From Paulownia fortunei (taxonomy: Eukaryota > Streptophyta > Magnoliopsida > Lamiales > Paulowniaceae), in assembly GCA_019321725.1 (NCBI GenBank), contig CM033120.1:3198275-3262274 (forward strand): a DNA stretch of 64,000 nucleotides. Direction: 5' to 3'. The notes under the pieces were generated by a model that saw only the letters and a list, made by a program, of their open reading frames with translations, had not been told where the DNA came from and searched no databases. Within the stretch, counting starts at the first letter, position 1. Every line of letters starts with the position of its first letter. The translations under genes were made by a program, and so were the position numbers. This document shows positions 1 through 11,249 of this stretch, piece by piece.

Positions 1-702
1 TTTTTAGTTTTTTCTACTTTTATTATGTCTTTCTAAATTTTATTTTGTTGAGGAAAAAGGGTAAATATCTTGGTGGAGAAAGATGAATGGTTATAAGGGT
101 AAAAAAATATTTAAGTGTGTTGTATTATTGTTTTAATTTTTTATCTACACCCTACTTATTTTGTGGTAATTCTTGATTTATGTATCACTAGTGGCACTAC
201 AAATATTTGAATTCATTAGCTAGACATTTGGTTTTATTAGATCAATTGCTAACGCAAAACCTTGATTTATTGTAGACAAAAGTGTGCATAAATACTTGAT
301 GCCATAAACAAGTATTGGCGTTAAGAAATTTTGCAAATAGTAAGACAATATCATGATTTTCTTATTACTTGAGCTATTTGATAACATTTTTCTATTGCAA
401 CCTTCATTATGTATGGATTCCAATAGTGACAATTAAAAAAGATAAAAAAAATAAATAATCATTCTTATATCCAAAATTCAAGAACGGATCACTAATCTTC
501 AATACTTTTATTATTATTTTTTAGTTATAGCATATATTATATTTTTTATATATTCTAAATCACATTAATCCCATCTTTGTTTTTCTTAGAAATATAATTT
601 TGAATTCTTCAGCCAACTTCCATGTGAATCGACCTCAAACTCACGATAAATTTATTATTTGACACAATCTACACTTGAGTTTGTAACCTTAAAGTTGTAG
701 CA
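1..702 (+). repeat. Athila-type LTR, right-hand part (cut by window start)
   Basis: The sequence runs parallel to the LTRs ending at 18154 and 33499. It shares the TATTATGTCTTTCTAAATTT block, the 'cataaatacttgat..cataaacaagtattggcgtt' segment and the end GTTGTAGCA. No primer-binding site follows position 702, so this is a solo LTR or the 3' LTR of an element lying to the left. Unlike the two later copies it has only one copy of the 177-bp internal unit. It contains no credible coding sequence. Confidence 0.8.
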
Positions 703-1341
703 CCTAACTTAAACTTGCAATCAACTATATGTAATACTCTGTACTAAAATGAATTTTAAGTTTCTTATCTTATTCCAAGTGCAAATCATATTATTCTTAA
801 TACTTTCTCATTAGCTTATCATATCTCTTGCCACTCGTAAGCAAGCTTATGCTATTATGTACATGAGCAAGCTTATGCTATTATGAGTTCATGTTGCTGC
901 AATAGTCGTTGAGATTTTCTGTTTTGGTAGATGACATACCATCTTCGTGACCACAAGTGTTAATATGAAAATCACATTGATGATGCATTTAAAATGAACA
1001 AAGTTCGTATTTTCTAGTTGCATCCTTTTTAATCCTTGTTGAATGTTGTATGTTAGTAGGAATGGGTATTTCCTTATGTGAATTAAGGAAAAAAATTCAT
1101 AACAACTACGATTAAGCATAAATATAGAAAATAGAGTTTAAGCTATTTTGCTTTGTTACTAATAAGTTAAAAATTTTAATCTGTGAATGAATCTAAATAT
1201 AACTCATATAAATAAAAAATGTATTCAAATTAAAAAAAATACTAAAATATTTATCAAGTGAAAAAAAACAGTAGTTTAACGAAATATAGAGACACACAAG
1301 TTAAAAATATAATAATATGTGCAGAAAGAGTGAAATAATTT
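703..1341. other. AT-rich intergenic DNA
   Basis: No coding region is recognised. The only structure seen is a direct repeat of the 19-mer gcaagcttatgctattatg at 841-859 and 867-885, a 26-bp period local duplication. Confidence 0.6.
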
Positions 1342-1728
1342 TCATTCAAATAATATATGATACAAACAAGTTTTTTTGCCATCCTTTACCTTCAAACAGA
1401 GAAGACAAGAGCTGACTAAAAAAAAAGAGTAGAAGAATAATTGAGAAAAGATGAAAAAAGAAGGAAGGGAGAGGGAGAAGAAAGACTTTAACACAAAAAA
1501 GAAGAGGGGAAAAGAAAAAAGGGAAGGATTTACTGTTCTAGAATGGAGAAAAATGAAAATAGACAAAAATGCCCCTGTTTGCAACCTGTCCATTTGATTT
1601 TCCGAAGGAAATTCCACCAAAGTGCAACATTAATCTTATTTATGGAATACAATCTGCCAAAAATCTAATTTTAGAGTGCATTATGTCAAGGGAATGTAAT
1701 TCCAGGGTGCAATATGTCAATTACCAAA
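1342..1728 (-). mobile_element. MULE-like terminal segment, facing left
   Basis: The right edge (1680-1728) carries repeated gtgca/tgcaa motifs ending in GGTGCAATATGTCAATTACC. The same layout appears in reverse complement at 14134-14300: a TTTGA..CCG..GGAAAT..CC block, then spaced TGCAA motifs, then CAATTACC. Inward from the edge lies a purine-rich stretch (about 1410-1530), matching the pyrimidine-rich stretch inside the 14.1 kb copy. Spaced TGCAAA-type motifs at the ends are common in plant Mutator-like non-autonomous elements. The other end and a target duplication were not found. The 92-residue minus-strand ORF here is a by-product of the purine tract. Confidence 0.4.
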
Positions 1729-2451
1729 GGATTTCAAAACCCAATATCTCATTCATAAAAAAAAAAAATAACTCTCTTTAATATTTGGCAGATTTTCACA
1801 AAATCCTCTTTAATATATATTTAAGAAACAAGTAAATTAAATATATTTCAATTCAAATATATTTTTATTTTTAACAATCAAGAGAATCCAGTAAAAATAG
1901 GTTGTAAAGAAAGACATTCAATCAGAAATTCAATATTAGCAATTAAGATCTGAACCTTGAAGTCTCAACTTCAATTAAAGGGTGATGGCAACTTTGGGAA
2001 ATTTACATAAATCTTTAGACTTTTATGTATTCTCTCTCATTGTAAAACTGAAAAAACCAAAAATAAAATCTTCCTATGCTTCTTCTTCCGTGTGTTCCTA
2101 TATTATGTGCGTTTTTTTTTCGTTTTGGGGAGGAAATTATAAAAGTGATTTTTCTTAGGGATGAAGTAATATTTGCCCTATAAAAAAAAACATAAACTGT
2201 CTAAAAAATATCTAAATATAAAAAATATAGAAAAACCTCTAAAAAGCAAGAATATGCCTATATGGATAAAAATAGACTTTGTGGGTCTAAAATGAGTCCA
2301 AATGAGTATTTTTGCCTCCAATAAAACGATTTGAATTTAAAACTTTCTATAAAACTTTCAAATGACTTTGATGACTTCTAAAAATCACTTTTAGAATTAA
2401 AAAAGAATGCCATTAGCAATCATCTTTGGCTTCATATAATTTTACTTGTAG
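1729..2451. other. AT-rich DNA, nothing recognised
   Basis: I see homopolymer A runs and no convincing coding frame, RNA gene or repeat end in this stretch. Confidence 0.5.
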
Positions 2452-2560
2452 TTAATTGGTATCGGTGCTGGCTGGATTGTGGGTGGTGGATGTTTTGTTA
2501 TTGTTCCAAACTATGGAGAGATTTCTAGCCAAGATCGAGGGAATCGTACTTTTGCACCAA
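2452..2560 (+). pseudogene. Orphan exon-like fragment, unknown protein
   Basis: A 109-bp open segment is bounded by an acceptor-like site (ttttacttgtag before 2452) and a donor-like GTAAAC at 2561. It reads, without stops, a glycine-rich hydrophobic start (LIGIGAGWIVGGG) followed by a polar tail with P-N-Y-G-E-I-S-S-Q-D-R. Base composition is less AT-rich than its surroundings. The hydrophobic glycine run suggests a membrane segment. I do not recognise the family and see no neighbouring exons, so it could be a stranded piece of a host gene, a captured exon or chance. Confidence 0.3.
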
Positions 2561-2789
2561 GTAAACAATTTATTTCGTTTTTGTTGATTTATTTTAAAAC
2601 ACAATATTATTTTAATTTTGGTAATAATCTATATGTCATTTTATTTCTTTTTTTGTTAATGTGTTATATATATATATTCTTTTGCATAAAGCATTATGGT
2701 ATAATTGATTGCAAAGCTTATTACTGATGCATTATTTTACTTGGGGTTGCAATGCTACACTTATGAGTATACAGTTTGAAAGATGTATA

Positions 2790-4868
2790 TGTTAGAGTAG
2801 TATCCGACGATCCAAATAATTTAATCATTCCTATATTCTTGTGAATTATTTTTATTTATATTAATATCATTTAAATGATAATTTTTATCTTAAATTTATC
2901 ATAAGAATTATATAATGGTGATCGTAAAATATGCCTCTAAGGTTGTGATTTTAAAACGTTCCAAGTCAAGAATCAATGAGATAGAACATCAATGATCCCA
3001 TTGAAACTTGCACATACAATGCAGGTTCGAAATACCTTATTCCATAGGTATTGGTATGGAAACACTAGTGCATGTATGCGGCTGATTGTTGGAAACAAGT
3101 ACACTGAACGACCCCACCTGAAAATTTTCAATTGGAAATATTCTATTGTCGAATGGGAATTTTTTTCGTTACGATAGTGCAAGAATTAGTCTTTGGACTT
3201 GAGGTACTATGATAACTTTGTGCATGACATGTTGTACTTTGATATATTTCCTGATTGCATGACAATCACAAGAAATTTATATTGGGTGTAACATTTTCAT
3301 ATATGGAGATTAATAAGTGGCCAACAAAGGATCCATCACTTATCTAGATGAATAAACGAATCTCTTATGTATTCCACTGTACTTGACTCTAAAATCATTG
3401 GCCAAAGTTGGATGAAAATTAGACTTGGGGTTTTCTAATTATTAATCATCGAATCAAACTATTATAAATGGAAATATAGTTATTAAGCTAATGGGGTTTC
3501 GACTTAATATTCATACCCTAAATTTAATCGGGAAATTAGATGATGGAATGACCGTACTTGCATGGTATTCGTAATTAAAATAGACTCGCACATTCACCTT
3601 AGACTAGGAGTCATGATGCATTACAAGGTGTTTCTCATATCTTGTGGGTTCTTAAAATTAATGAGTTAATTCCAAGAGAATTAATCAATTAGATTAATTA
3701 ATCAAAATAATTAATTGTTCAACTAAGTCACAATAGTTGTGAGCCCACGGCTAGCTTAAAGTGAACTTAAGGGGTCACACACAAAATTTAGACAATTCCA
3801 TTTCTAACCTATAAATTAATCCAAGTACTAAATTAAATCAATTAATGTGATTAATTAATGGGGGTTAAATTAATTCAAGTATAGAACTAATTCAATTAAT
3901 TAATTGAATTAATTGATTAGACTTAATTAGATTAGGGAGCTTGGAATATTTAATTAATTGATTGGATCAATTAATTAAAATAGGTCTAATTAATTAAATA
4001 AATTAATTAATTGAATGGATCAATTAAAGTAGGGTCTAATTGATTATTTAGACCTAAACCCATTAGGTGTGGGATTGTAGGAAACCTATCGGTAAATTGG
4101 ATTGGAAATCCAATTTCTAGAGAAAGTTGAATTAAGAATTCAATTTCTAACAGGTAATAAGGAAAAAGAAAAGTTCTTATGGGATAAGGAAACTTATTAA
4201 AAGAATTGGAGATAAGAAAGTAAGAAGAGTCCTGTATGAAAAGGAGTTGTGGGTAGCATTTATTAACAATCTTTTTAGATGTTTTTGTATGGGGATTTTA
4301 TTGTAAATTTTTGTGAAGAAAAAACATGGAAATCAACCCCTCTCTCTTGAAGAAAAATAGTTTTCTTCATCTCCAAAAATGCGTCATTTCTTTCCTTTCA
4401 ATCTCCAAAAGTTCACCAACCTTTTATCTAGTTTAATTCTTGATTCAATTGTTGAACTAAAAATTAAATTAAATACCTAAAATACTAATTGTTAGTGTGT
4501 TCTTGTTCCAAATAAAATTATTTTGGAATAAAATTATCGAATAAAAAACTATTAGCATAGACCGTTAGAGGGATAACATTTGGAGTTCTAGAAGAGAATT
4601 AGATTTCAATCAAAAAGGTTTTGAATTGAAGAACATGGAGATACTTTCATGCAGGAATAATGATTTGAATCATTTCAATCCATATATCAGCCAGAGTGCA
4701 AATTAAGGTAAAGGTTTCTAAAATTTTCTTACTTTAATTGTCAAAAAACATACAATTGAATAATCACGAAAGAGTTACGGGATTCGTTTTAATTGTATGT
4801 TATGTAATATATATTTATGTTTTAAATTTCGCTGTGTATACATTTTACGAGATCGTGCGAACCCAACA
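2790..4868 (+). repeat. LTR-B copy 1 (probable solo LTR)
   Basis: It starts TGTTAGAGTAGTATCCGACG and ends GTGCGAACCCAACA, the same ends as the copies at 25291-27401 and 59084-61288. The interior follows the same order: an ATGCCTCTA block, a TACTGAACGACC block near 3100, a 'gcatgacat' block, a dense cluster of TTAATTAA words (3655-4060) and a terminal 'cgcgaaccc'-type block. TG..CA ends and the 5-bp target duplication around copy 2 identify the family as an LTR. Flanks here (gtata / tattg) show no clear duplication, so it is older or rearranged. No gag or pol sequence adjoins it. Confidence 0.7.
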
Positions 4869-5869
4869 TATTGTATGGGATTATTATTATCTTTAACATT
4901 AATTGCTTTGATTAAGCAAAATAAATATACAATTTTTGCATTGAACCCGACCCACACTCGATCTGAACTATCTATTTGTCAACCCGAATCTTGAGATGAA
5001 TTGAGAAATTGACTGACGAAATAACTGCAAATGAGATGTCAGCCCAAGTAACTATCACATAATTTACTTTACCTATAATTTTCCTGTATTGATCTTGATC
5101 ATTAATTGGTTCACCCAATTGTTCAGACTGGTATCAGTAGAATTTGCTAGGCTTTCACTTTAACATTGACCTCAATAGGAATCACTAGGTTTTCGCTCCC
5201 TGTGTCTGACAATACATTGAGTGTATGCTTTGTTTGAAAGAGTATAACGCCATGTTGAGATCTAGCAGCTTTGAGCCCCTTTGATTTTATTTTCAGGAAG
5301 AATTTTTTTATCTTTTACTATTTAAAAATAAGAAAATATATTTATTTTTCTCATTTTCATCATAAATATTATTTATTTATTTTTTTAAAATTTATTAATA
5401 TTTTATGTCTTTTTATACACCTATTGATTTAATTTTAAAATCTACTCACATATCACGTTTTTATGAAAAAATCATAAAATAAATATATTTTTATTTCTAA
5501 ATTTATATAATCTCGTAGAAACATAACTAATTCAAATATATTCTCATTTTTAAGCAAAAACCTAATAAAGATATTTTCTAACTCTGAAAATTTTAGAAAT
5601 ATAAAAATGAGTTTGAAAGTGAAACCAAATGAGATGTTTAATTCCCAAAACATATTCCAATTTGTCTTAAATCTTTAATCTTAAACTTGACTGCAGAAAT
5701 GACTTCCACTTATATTTTCATTAGCAAAATGCAAAACGATTGGCTATAAGGTAGTAAATCAAGTTATTTCTGGCTATGTTTGTTATACAATGGATTATTT
5801 TAAATTAAAATTTATTTAAATTAGTATTTTTATAATCGAATTGGTAATTAAATCGATCTTACTTTAGAT
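4869..5869. other. AT-rich intergenic DNA, nothing recognised
   Basis: No coding region, RNA gene or repeat terminus could be supported; the short ORFs here are low-complexity. Confidence 0.5.
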
Positions 5870-6250
5870 CACTGGTTCAATTAGAAGTGCTAATCCAACT
5901 AAACCGAACCATACTAAGCTAAACTAAAATTTCGACCAAAATTAAAAACTGAAAACCGAATCGAATTAATCCGTTCAGTTTAATTATAACAAATTTCTTT
6001 TTCGGTTCAGTTATAACCAATTTTTTTTTTTCAGTTTCTCGCTTCGTTTATTTATTATTTTTAATTTGGGTAAGTAAAAAAAGAAAGAAAATATAATTTA
6101 ATTTTTGACTCGATTCGATTAATTGTAACCATATATCAAAACTAAATTGATAATAAAAAATTTTAGAAAATGAAAAACCAAACGCTAAACCCAAAATTTT
6201 TTATTTGGTTTGGCTTGGTTCGACAGGTTAACCAACTTGTGAACACCCTT
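5870..6250. mobile_element. Possible hAT-like MITE remnant
   Basis: The stretch is dense in AACCGAA/TTCGGTT words in both orientations and ends in AACTTGTGAACACCCTTA. In reverse complement this gives a GGGTGTTCAC start, as in many short plant hAT-type MITEs. The opposite terminus and an 8-bp target duplication could not be fixed by eye, so limits are approximate. Confidence 0.3.
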
Positions 6251-7164
6251 AGATACAACTATCAGTCCTATACCGGTCTATCAAATATTAATTATATTTT
6301 TTATTATACTAAATTTTAAAGATAAAAAAATAATTAAATAATCAATTAAAAAAATTTAATCAAATTCAAAATTCAAATAACCACATATATACAACTAAAT
6401 ACCAAATTAAATTTTTCTAAAAAATAAATAAATAAATAATTTTAACCGATTTAATTGAATTTTCAATTAGTTAAAATCAATCGAACTAAAATGAGCTCTA
6501 ATTTTTTATTAAACCGACAGATAAAATCCAATTTTTAAAAAAATGATGTAAACTATAAACTAATTACTTGTTCACTCACTACACACTCACACACGCCTTG
6601 TCCAGTTAGAGATCTTAATAAGAAGTCCTGTGATTTGTTGTTTTAGTGAAACACAAGTTAATAAATATCACCATTATTACAAAATTACATCACTTCATGT
6701 TATCCATTCACAATAATCAATATGATTTAATGGATAATATATGTAATCTAACATTGTTACTTCATTTTTCAATTGTTTTATTATTGTGACGTCCTGGGCC
6801 TATGAGTCCATTCAAGAATTATCTCTAAATTTATTGAGTGCGACTTTAAATAAGTTAACAATTTATTCAAAACAGATATTCAATGATTGCCTATGAGTTT
6901 TTTTTTTTCACTAAATAGTTCATCATTTTATATTCTTATTCCATATCAGGTGGGCTATTACAATTATATTCTAACTAAAGTATTCAAATAAATTATTATA
7001 CTATATATATATATGTCCTAAAACGAAATCTTCATGTCTATTGTTTTAATATATTATTTAAATAACTTTCAAATAAATTGAATTAAATATTACACCAATA
7101 GAAAAAATTAAGTTGAAAGATGAACTCCATCAAGAGTGCATTCATTTTGGAATGGAAGTAGCGG

Positions 7165-7212
7165 GATCCGACTCCTTTCTAATACTTAGATCCGACTCCT
7201 TTCTAATACTTA
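7165..7212. repeat. Perfect 24-bp tandem duplication
   Basis: Two adjacent identical copies of the unit beginning gatccgactcctttctaata, at 7165-7188 and 7189-7212. Confidence 0.9.
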
Positions 7213-9132
7213 TTTTCTCCAATTTCCATCAATACACTATTTAATTATCATACGTAATTAGTGGATTATTGTATTGTACTATGTACTAGATTTTCCTACT
7301 CTAACTTAGTTAACCTAAGCTAATAAATTATTAATTTTATCATACTTGTTTTTGGGTAGGGAAAGATAATTGAGGGACCTTATGAAATGTTAAGTTTAAA
7401 ATGTCCAATAAAGATGATCCAAATTTATAAATTTGTAAAATCCTATTAGTCCTTGCACTATGACACTTTGGATTACAATCTTCCATCAGATAATTATAAA
7501 TACCTTAATTCTCCGTTATTTGAATTACATTATTTATTTGGCATTTTACAATATTTTATTCTTTGTCTTTATTCTCATTTTATTTTTATTTTAATTAAAG
7601 TGTCATAAGATTTTTCGTTGGACAACTTTAGCTACCTAACAATTTATGTGTATAGGAGCCTACTTAAAAATCACAAGCAAGAATCCACCTAAGAAATTTC
7701 AGGTAGGAAACTAATTAAGAGTTGATAGATTTGAAGAGTTAGGAAACTTGAAATCATACACATCAATAATCATGCCCCTTAAAAGTCCCTTATTTTCAAT
7801 ATCCCAAATCAAATCTCTGTGCCCCAATTGCCTGAAGGCTAAAACTTGACATTCTTCATGAAGCTCCGTTTTCTTATGTAAACAATGATGAGAATTCAAG
7901 TTTCTATATTACGTTGGACCAAACGTAAGTTATCCACCAATTTTCAAGTTTGAAAGGGAAAGCCTACCAGAATCTGGGAGTTATGCTTGAACAACAATTC
8001 TGGCCTTTCCAAATTTAATATGACAACATATAAGTTAAGTTTGGTTTGAATTATTATCGAATTTGAAAATATATTTGAGCTAAATTTAAATATTGAATGA
8101 GTTTTAATTGAATTAGAGATAAATCCGATGTCGAGTAACTTAATATATATTTTCAAATATTACATCGTATCTAAGCTTATGAATTAGAGCTTGAACAAAT
8201 TTTCAAAAACTTATTTAATATTGAAATATAATCAATCTTTGTTTGTTATGTATTTGAACTCAAATGCAATTTATCGATTTAGCTTGCGTTGAGTTTTTTA
8301 GAGTTTGATTTGTTTTTTTTTTTAGCTCTGAATGAAAGAGCAAGAATATCCATCAAATTACTGTAAAGCTTTTTATAATAATCGCTTTGAGAAGGAATAT
8401 ACAAGAGAATTAAGGGTCATGATTGGCAATGAAAAGTATAACTAGTAATTTATAAATGTGACTTAAGTAAACTAAGAGAAGAGGATTAATACACTAATGA
8501 GCTACCAATAATCTGTGTGTGTATTTGGAGAAATTGGAGAAGAATGTGGAAGTTTTAGAGAAAAGATTGAGAACATGTAGTGCACCAAAGGATTTTAATT
8601 TCTAATTAAATGTAATAATTAATTATATAACAAAATTCACAAATAATATTTAATATATTAATTAAATTAGTACTTGTATATTTTATAAGATTTGAACCTA
8701 AAACTTTGGATTTGGGATATGTGAAGTGTTAACAATTTACAGACATATCTCATATATGGTTGATCGAATTAAAACTTGACGTATCTGAATATCAATCCAC
8801 ATTTAGATCAAAGCTCATTTAGAAGCATCTTATTTGAATGAAATATGAATACTTTTTTTCTTCACCTCAATGGAGCACAAACATGCATTTGCTCACCTTG
8901 ATGGATCCCGAATGTGACTTTGCTTGTCTGGATGGATTGCTACTAGAGCCATCTACAATTACACACACTCTTAAAATATTTTGATGATATTCCAAAAATA
9001 AATATAGAAAATCATAGAGAGAATTTTTAAAAAAAGAGAGTTGGTGAGAGAAGAGTTGTGAGTGCACCTCTCACCCAATCTAAAAGATATTGTAGATATG
9101 AAAAATTTACATGTAATATAATTTTACTTATC

Positions 9133-9134
<2 letters not shown>

Positions 9135-9171
<37 letters not shown>
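9135..9171. repeat. (TA)n microsatellite
   Basis: Uninterrupted alternating A/T dinucleotides for about 36 bp. Confidence 0.95.
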
Positions 9172-9174
<3 letters not shown>

Positions 9175-10199
9175 TTTACAATTATCATTGAATTTCAAAT
9201 TTAAATAAGATATTTTTAAATTGATAAACAAATTAAATATTATCATGTGTCAAATTTTAATATTTTGACAGTAAAAATCGTATCTTGCAAATTATGAAAT
9301 TTAATACCAATATTTTGATAATTCAAATCACATTTTATAATTAAAAAATTAAATATCAATCAAATAATAAATAACCAATCAAATCATGCCGTTTTATCAA
9401 ATAATTTTAGCAAGAATCCATGTCATACAATTAAGGGTTATTTCAAAAAAGTTAAAACAATAATTCACATTCAAGCACGAGAATTGTTGGAGGAGGTTTT
9501 AAATTCTTTTAATTCAAGTCCATCAAATTAAGGATATCCACGACTTTCAAATTGAAACTCATCAAAATAATAATATTTAATTCAAAATCACAATACTAAA
9601 TCTCGAATTAATATTATTAAAGGTTAAATCAACTTTAAAAAATATCAAATCATTTAATTCCAAAATCGAAGTATTAAATTCCAAAATCCTTATTTTTGAA
9701 TTAATGAATCAAAAAGAAATTATATATCCACATATATTCTTCAAATTTAATAAATCTCAATTTATATTATTATCTTGTCTTCTTATTTTTACAAACACCA
9801 AATTTATATTACAAATATATTATCATTCTTATCACAAACAAGACTCCAATTATAATATAGAGTTGGAAGAGATGGAGTAGTAATACAGATGCAAGGTGGA
9901 TTCTGGACCACAATCCGACCTATTTACCAACATAAAAAATTGTATATTGTGGAGAACTCGAATTTCAAAATAATATATTGTATTGCCCAGTTGCCATAGG
10001 ATAATATCGTATTTTTTATTAAATGCATTTTTTTAAAAAAATTATTGACCAAAAAAATTACAAATATAAATTAATCAATAAATCTTTCTCTCTCTCCAAC
10101 ATTATTACTTATTTTTGAGCCAGATTACAGGCATACAGATTCCCCAAAATTCGAATCTTCCCTTCTATACCAGAAATCAGCTACCCGCTGCCCCACCGT

Positions 10200-11249
10200 A
10201 ACTAAATCCAACCCCCACAAAACAACGTCGTACTGTACTTGATTCCCATATGGACGGACAATACCCATTTACAAATCTTCCTCTGTAGGGCGCGAAACAG
10301 CAAACAAAACCTAAATCCCGAATTATGTAGGACAATTGCAGTTTTTCGCCAAATTTCGGTTAAAACAAAAAAGTCGTTTCGTTTCAATTTTCCTCTCCCT
10401 CCCCACACCTCTCTGGCTCTTCATTTTCTCTCTGTCTATACATACAATCGATATATACGTATATACTCAAAATCACTCACTGTATGCATCTCTAGTTGCA
10501 TTCTTTCGCACTGGTTTCCCTTTCTGTTGGTTTTTTTTTCCTCTTGTTTTTCCCCCTTTTCGAGGAAATGGAAATGATCGCAGTGGAGGATTCGAGCTTT
10601 CTGATGGTTTATTGCTACGCTATTGGTGGAGGAATGGTTGCCGGAAAACGAATAGCTCGACGGTTTGTTAAGACTTTTATAATACCTACGGTGCCGCGTT
10701 GTTGTAAATTTAGGGTTTTCTGAACTTGAAGTTAGGGTTTCGTTATCATTTCTGTTCGATTTTCTGTTTTACTGTGATTGGAACTGGAAGTCGGAGATTT
10801 GAACTTACTAGCGTGTAATTTTCGTGAATTTCCTGGTCTTCAAGCGTATTAGTTTTGAAACTGTTGCGTACGGATTTTCTTGTTCAAATTTGGCGAGGAA
10901 TTTGAGAATTCTGTGGTCTTTAATTGAAGTTACATTTTGGAAAAAATCGTGTGAAATCCATATTTTCTTACTGAATCCCGAGCAGAAGTTGTCTGTCTGG
11001 CATTTAATGGTAAATGAAGCTTGAATTTTGAACTTTATTCTGATTTTGGATAGTGTGTATGTTTGGAGCTTAAAATAATCTCTAAGGCTTGATGAATTTC
11101 GCTTTCGGAGGAATAAAGTTCAAATTGATCTTGATGTTTCTGGTTAATGGATCTGGAATTTTTGAATATGGACTGTTACTCTGTGGATCTTAGAATTAGG
11201 TTTTCATTTGATTAGGTTTAAGGTAACATACTTTTATTCAAGATTTTGA
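10200..11249 (+). promoter_or_regulatory. Promoter and 5' leader of the zinc-finger gene
   Basis: Base composition rises towards C/T-rich sequence at 10380-10440 (tctccctccccacacctctc, then ctctctgtc), typical of plant core promoters and leaders. Transcription plausibly begins near 10430-10500. A leader intron is likely: the stretch after about 10660 is T-rich and the start codon is preceded by a reasonable acceptor (tttattcaag, ending at 11242). Donor candidates are GTTTGT at 10663 and GTAAAT near 10704; neither is decisive. Several ATGs precede the main start, most notably at 10568. Confidence 0.45.
10568..10723 (+). other. Upstream ORF in the zinc-finger gene leader
   Basis: From ATG 10568 an open frame encodes a short peptide of 51 residues if unspliced. 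It has an acidic start (MEMIAVEDSSF), a glycine-zipper-like hydrophobic stretch (VYCYAIGGGMVAGKRIARR) and a basic end. If the leader is spliced from GTTTGT (10663) to the acceptor before 11243, the peptide ends after R-R-F and its stop TGA directly abuts the main ATG in the same frame (TGAATG). Translation of this peptide would then be tightly linked to that of the main protein. Whether it is translated is unknown; an in-frame ATG at 10496 gives a longer version. Confidence 0.35.

Larger units (their letters stand above)
6251..10199. other. Long AT-rich intergenic region upstream of the zinc-finger gene
   Basis: About 4 kb without a supportable gene. It contains a 24-bp tandem duplication (7165-7212) and a (TA)n tract (9135-9171). 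Short ORFs such as those at 7711-7899, 7944-8156 and 8867-9067 have no recognisable motifs and look like chance. Confidence 0.55.

Noticed and set aside
10239..10671. Overlapping 111-112-residue ORFs upstream of the zinc-finger gene
   Set aside because: They run through the C/T-rich promoter and leader, giving Phe/Leu/Ser-rich translations without motifs.
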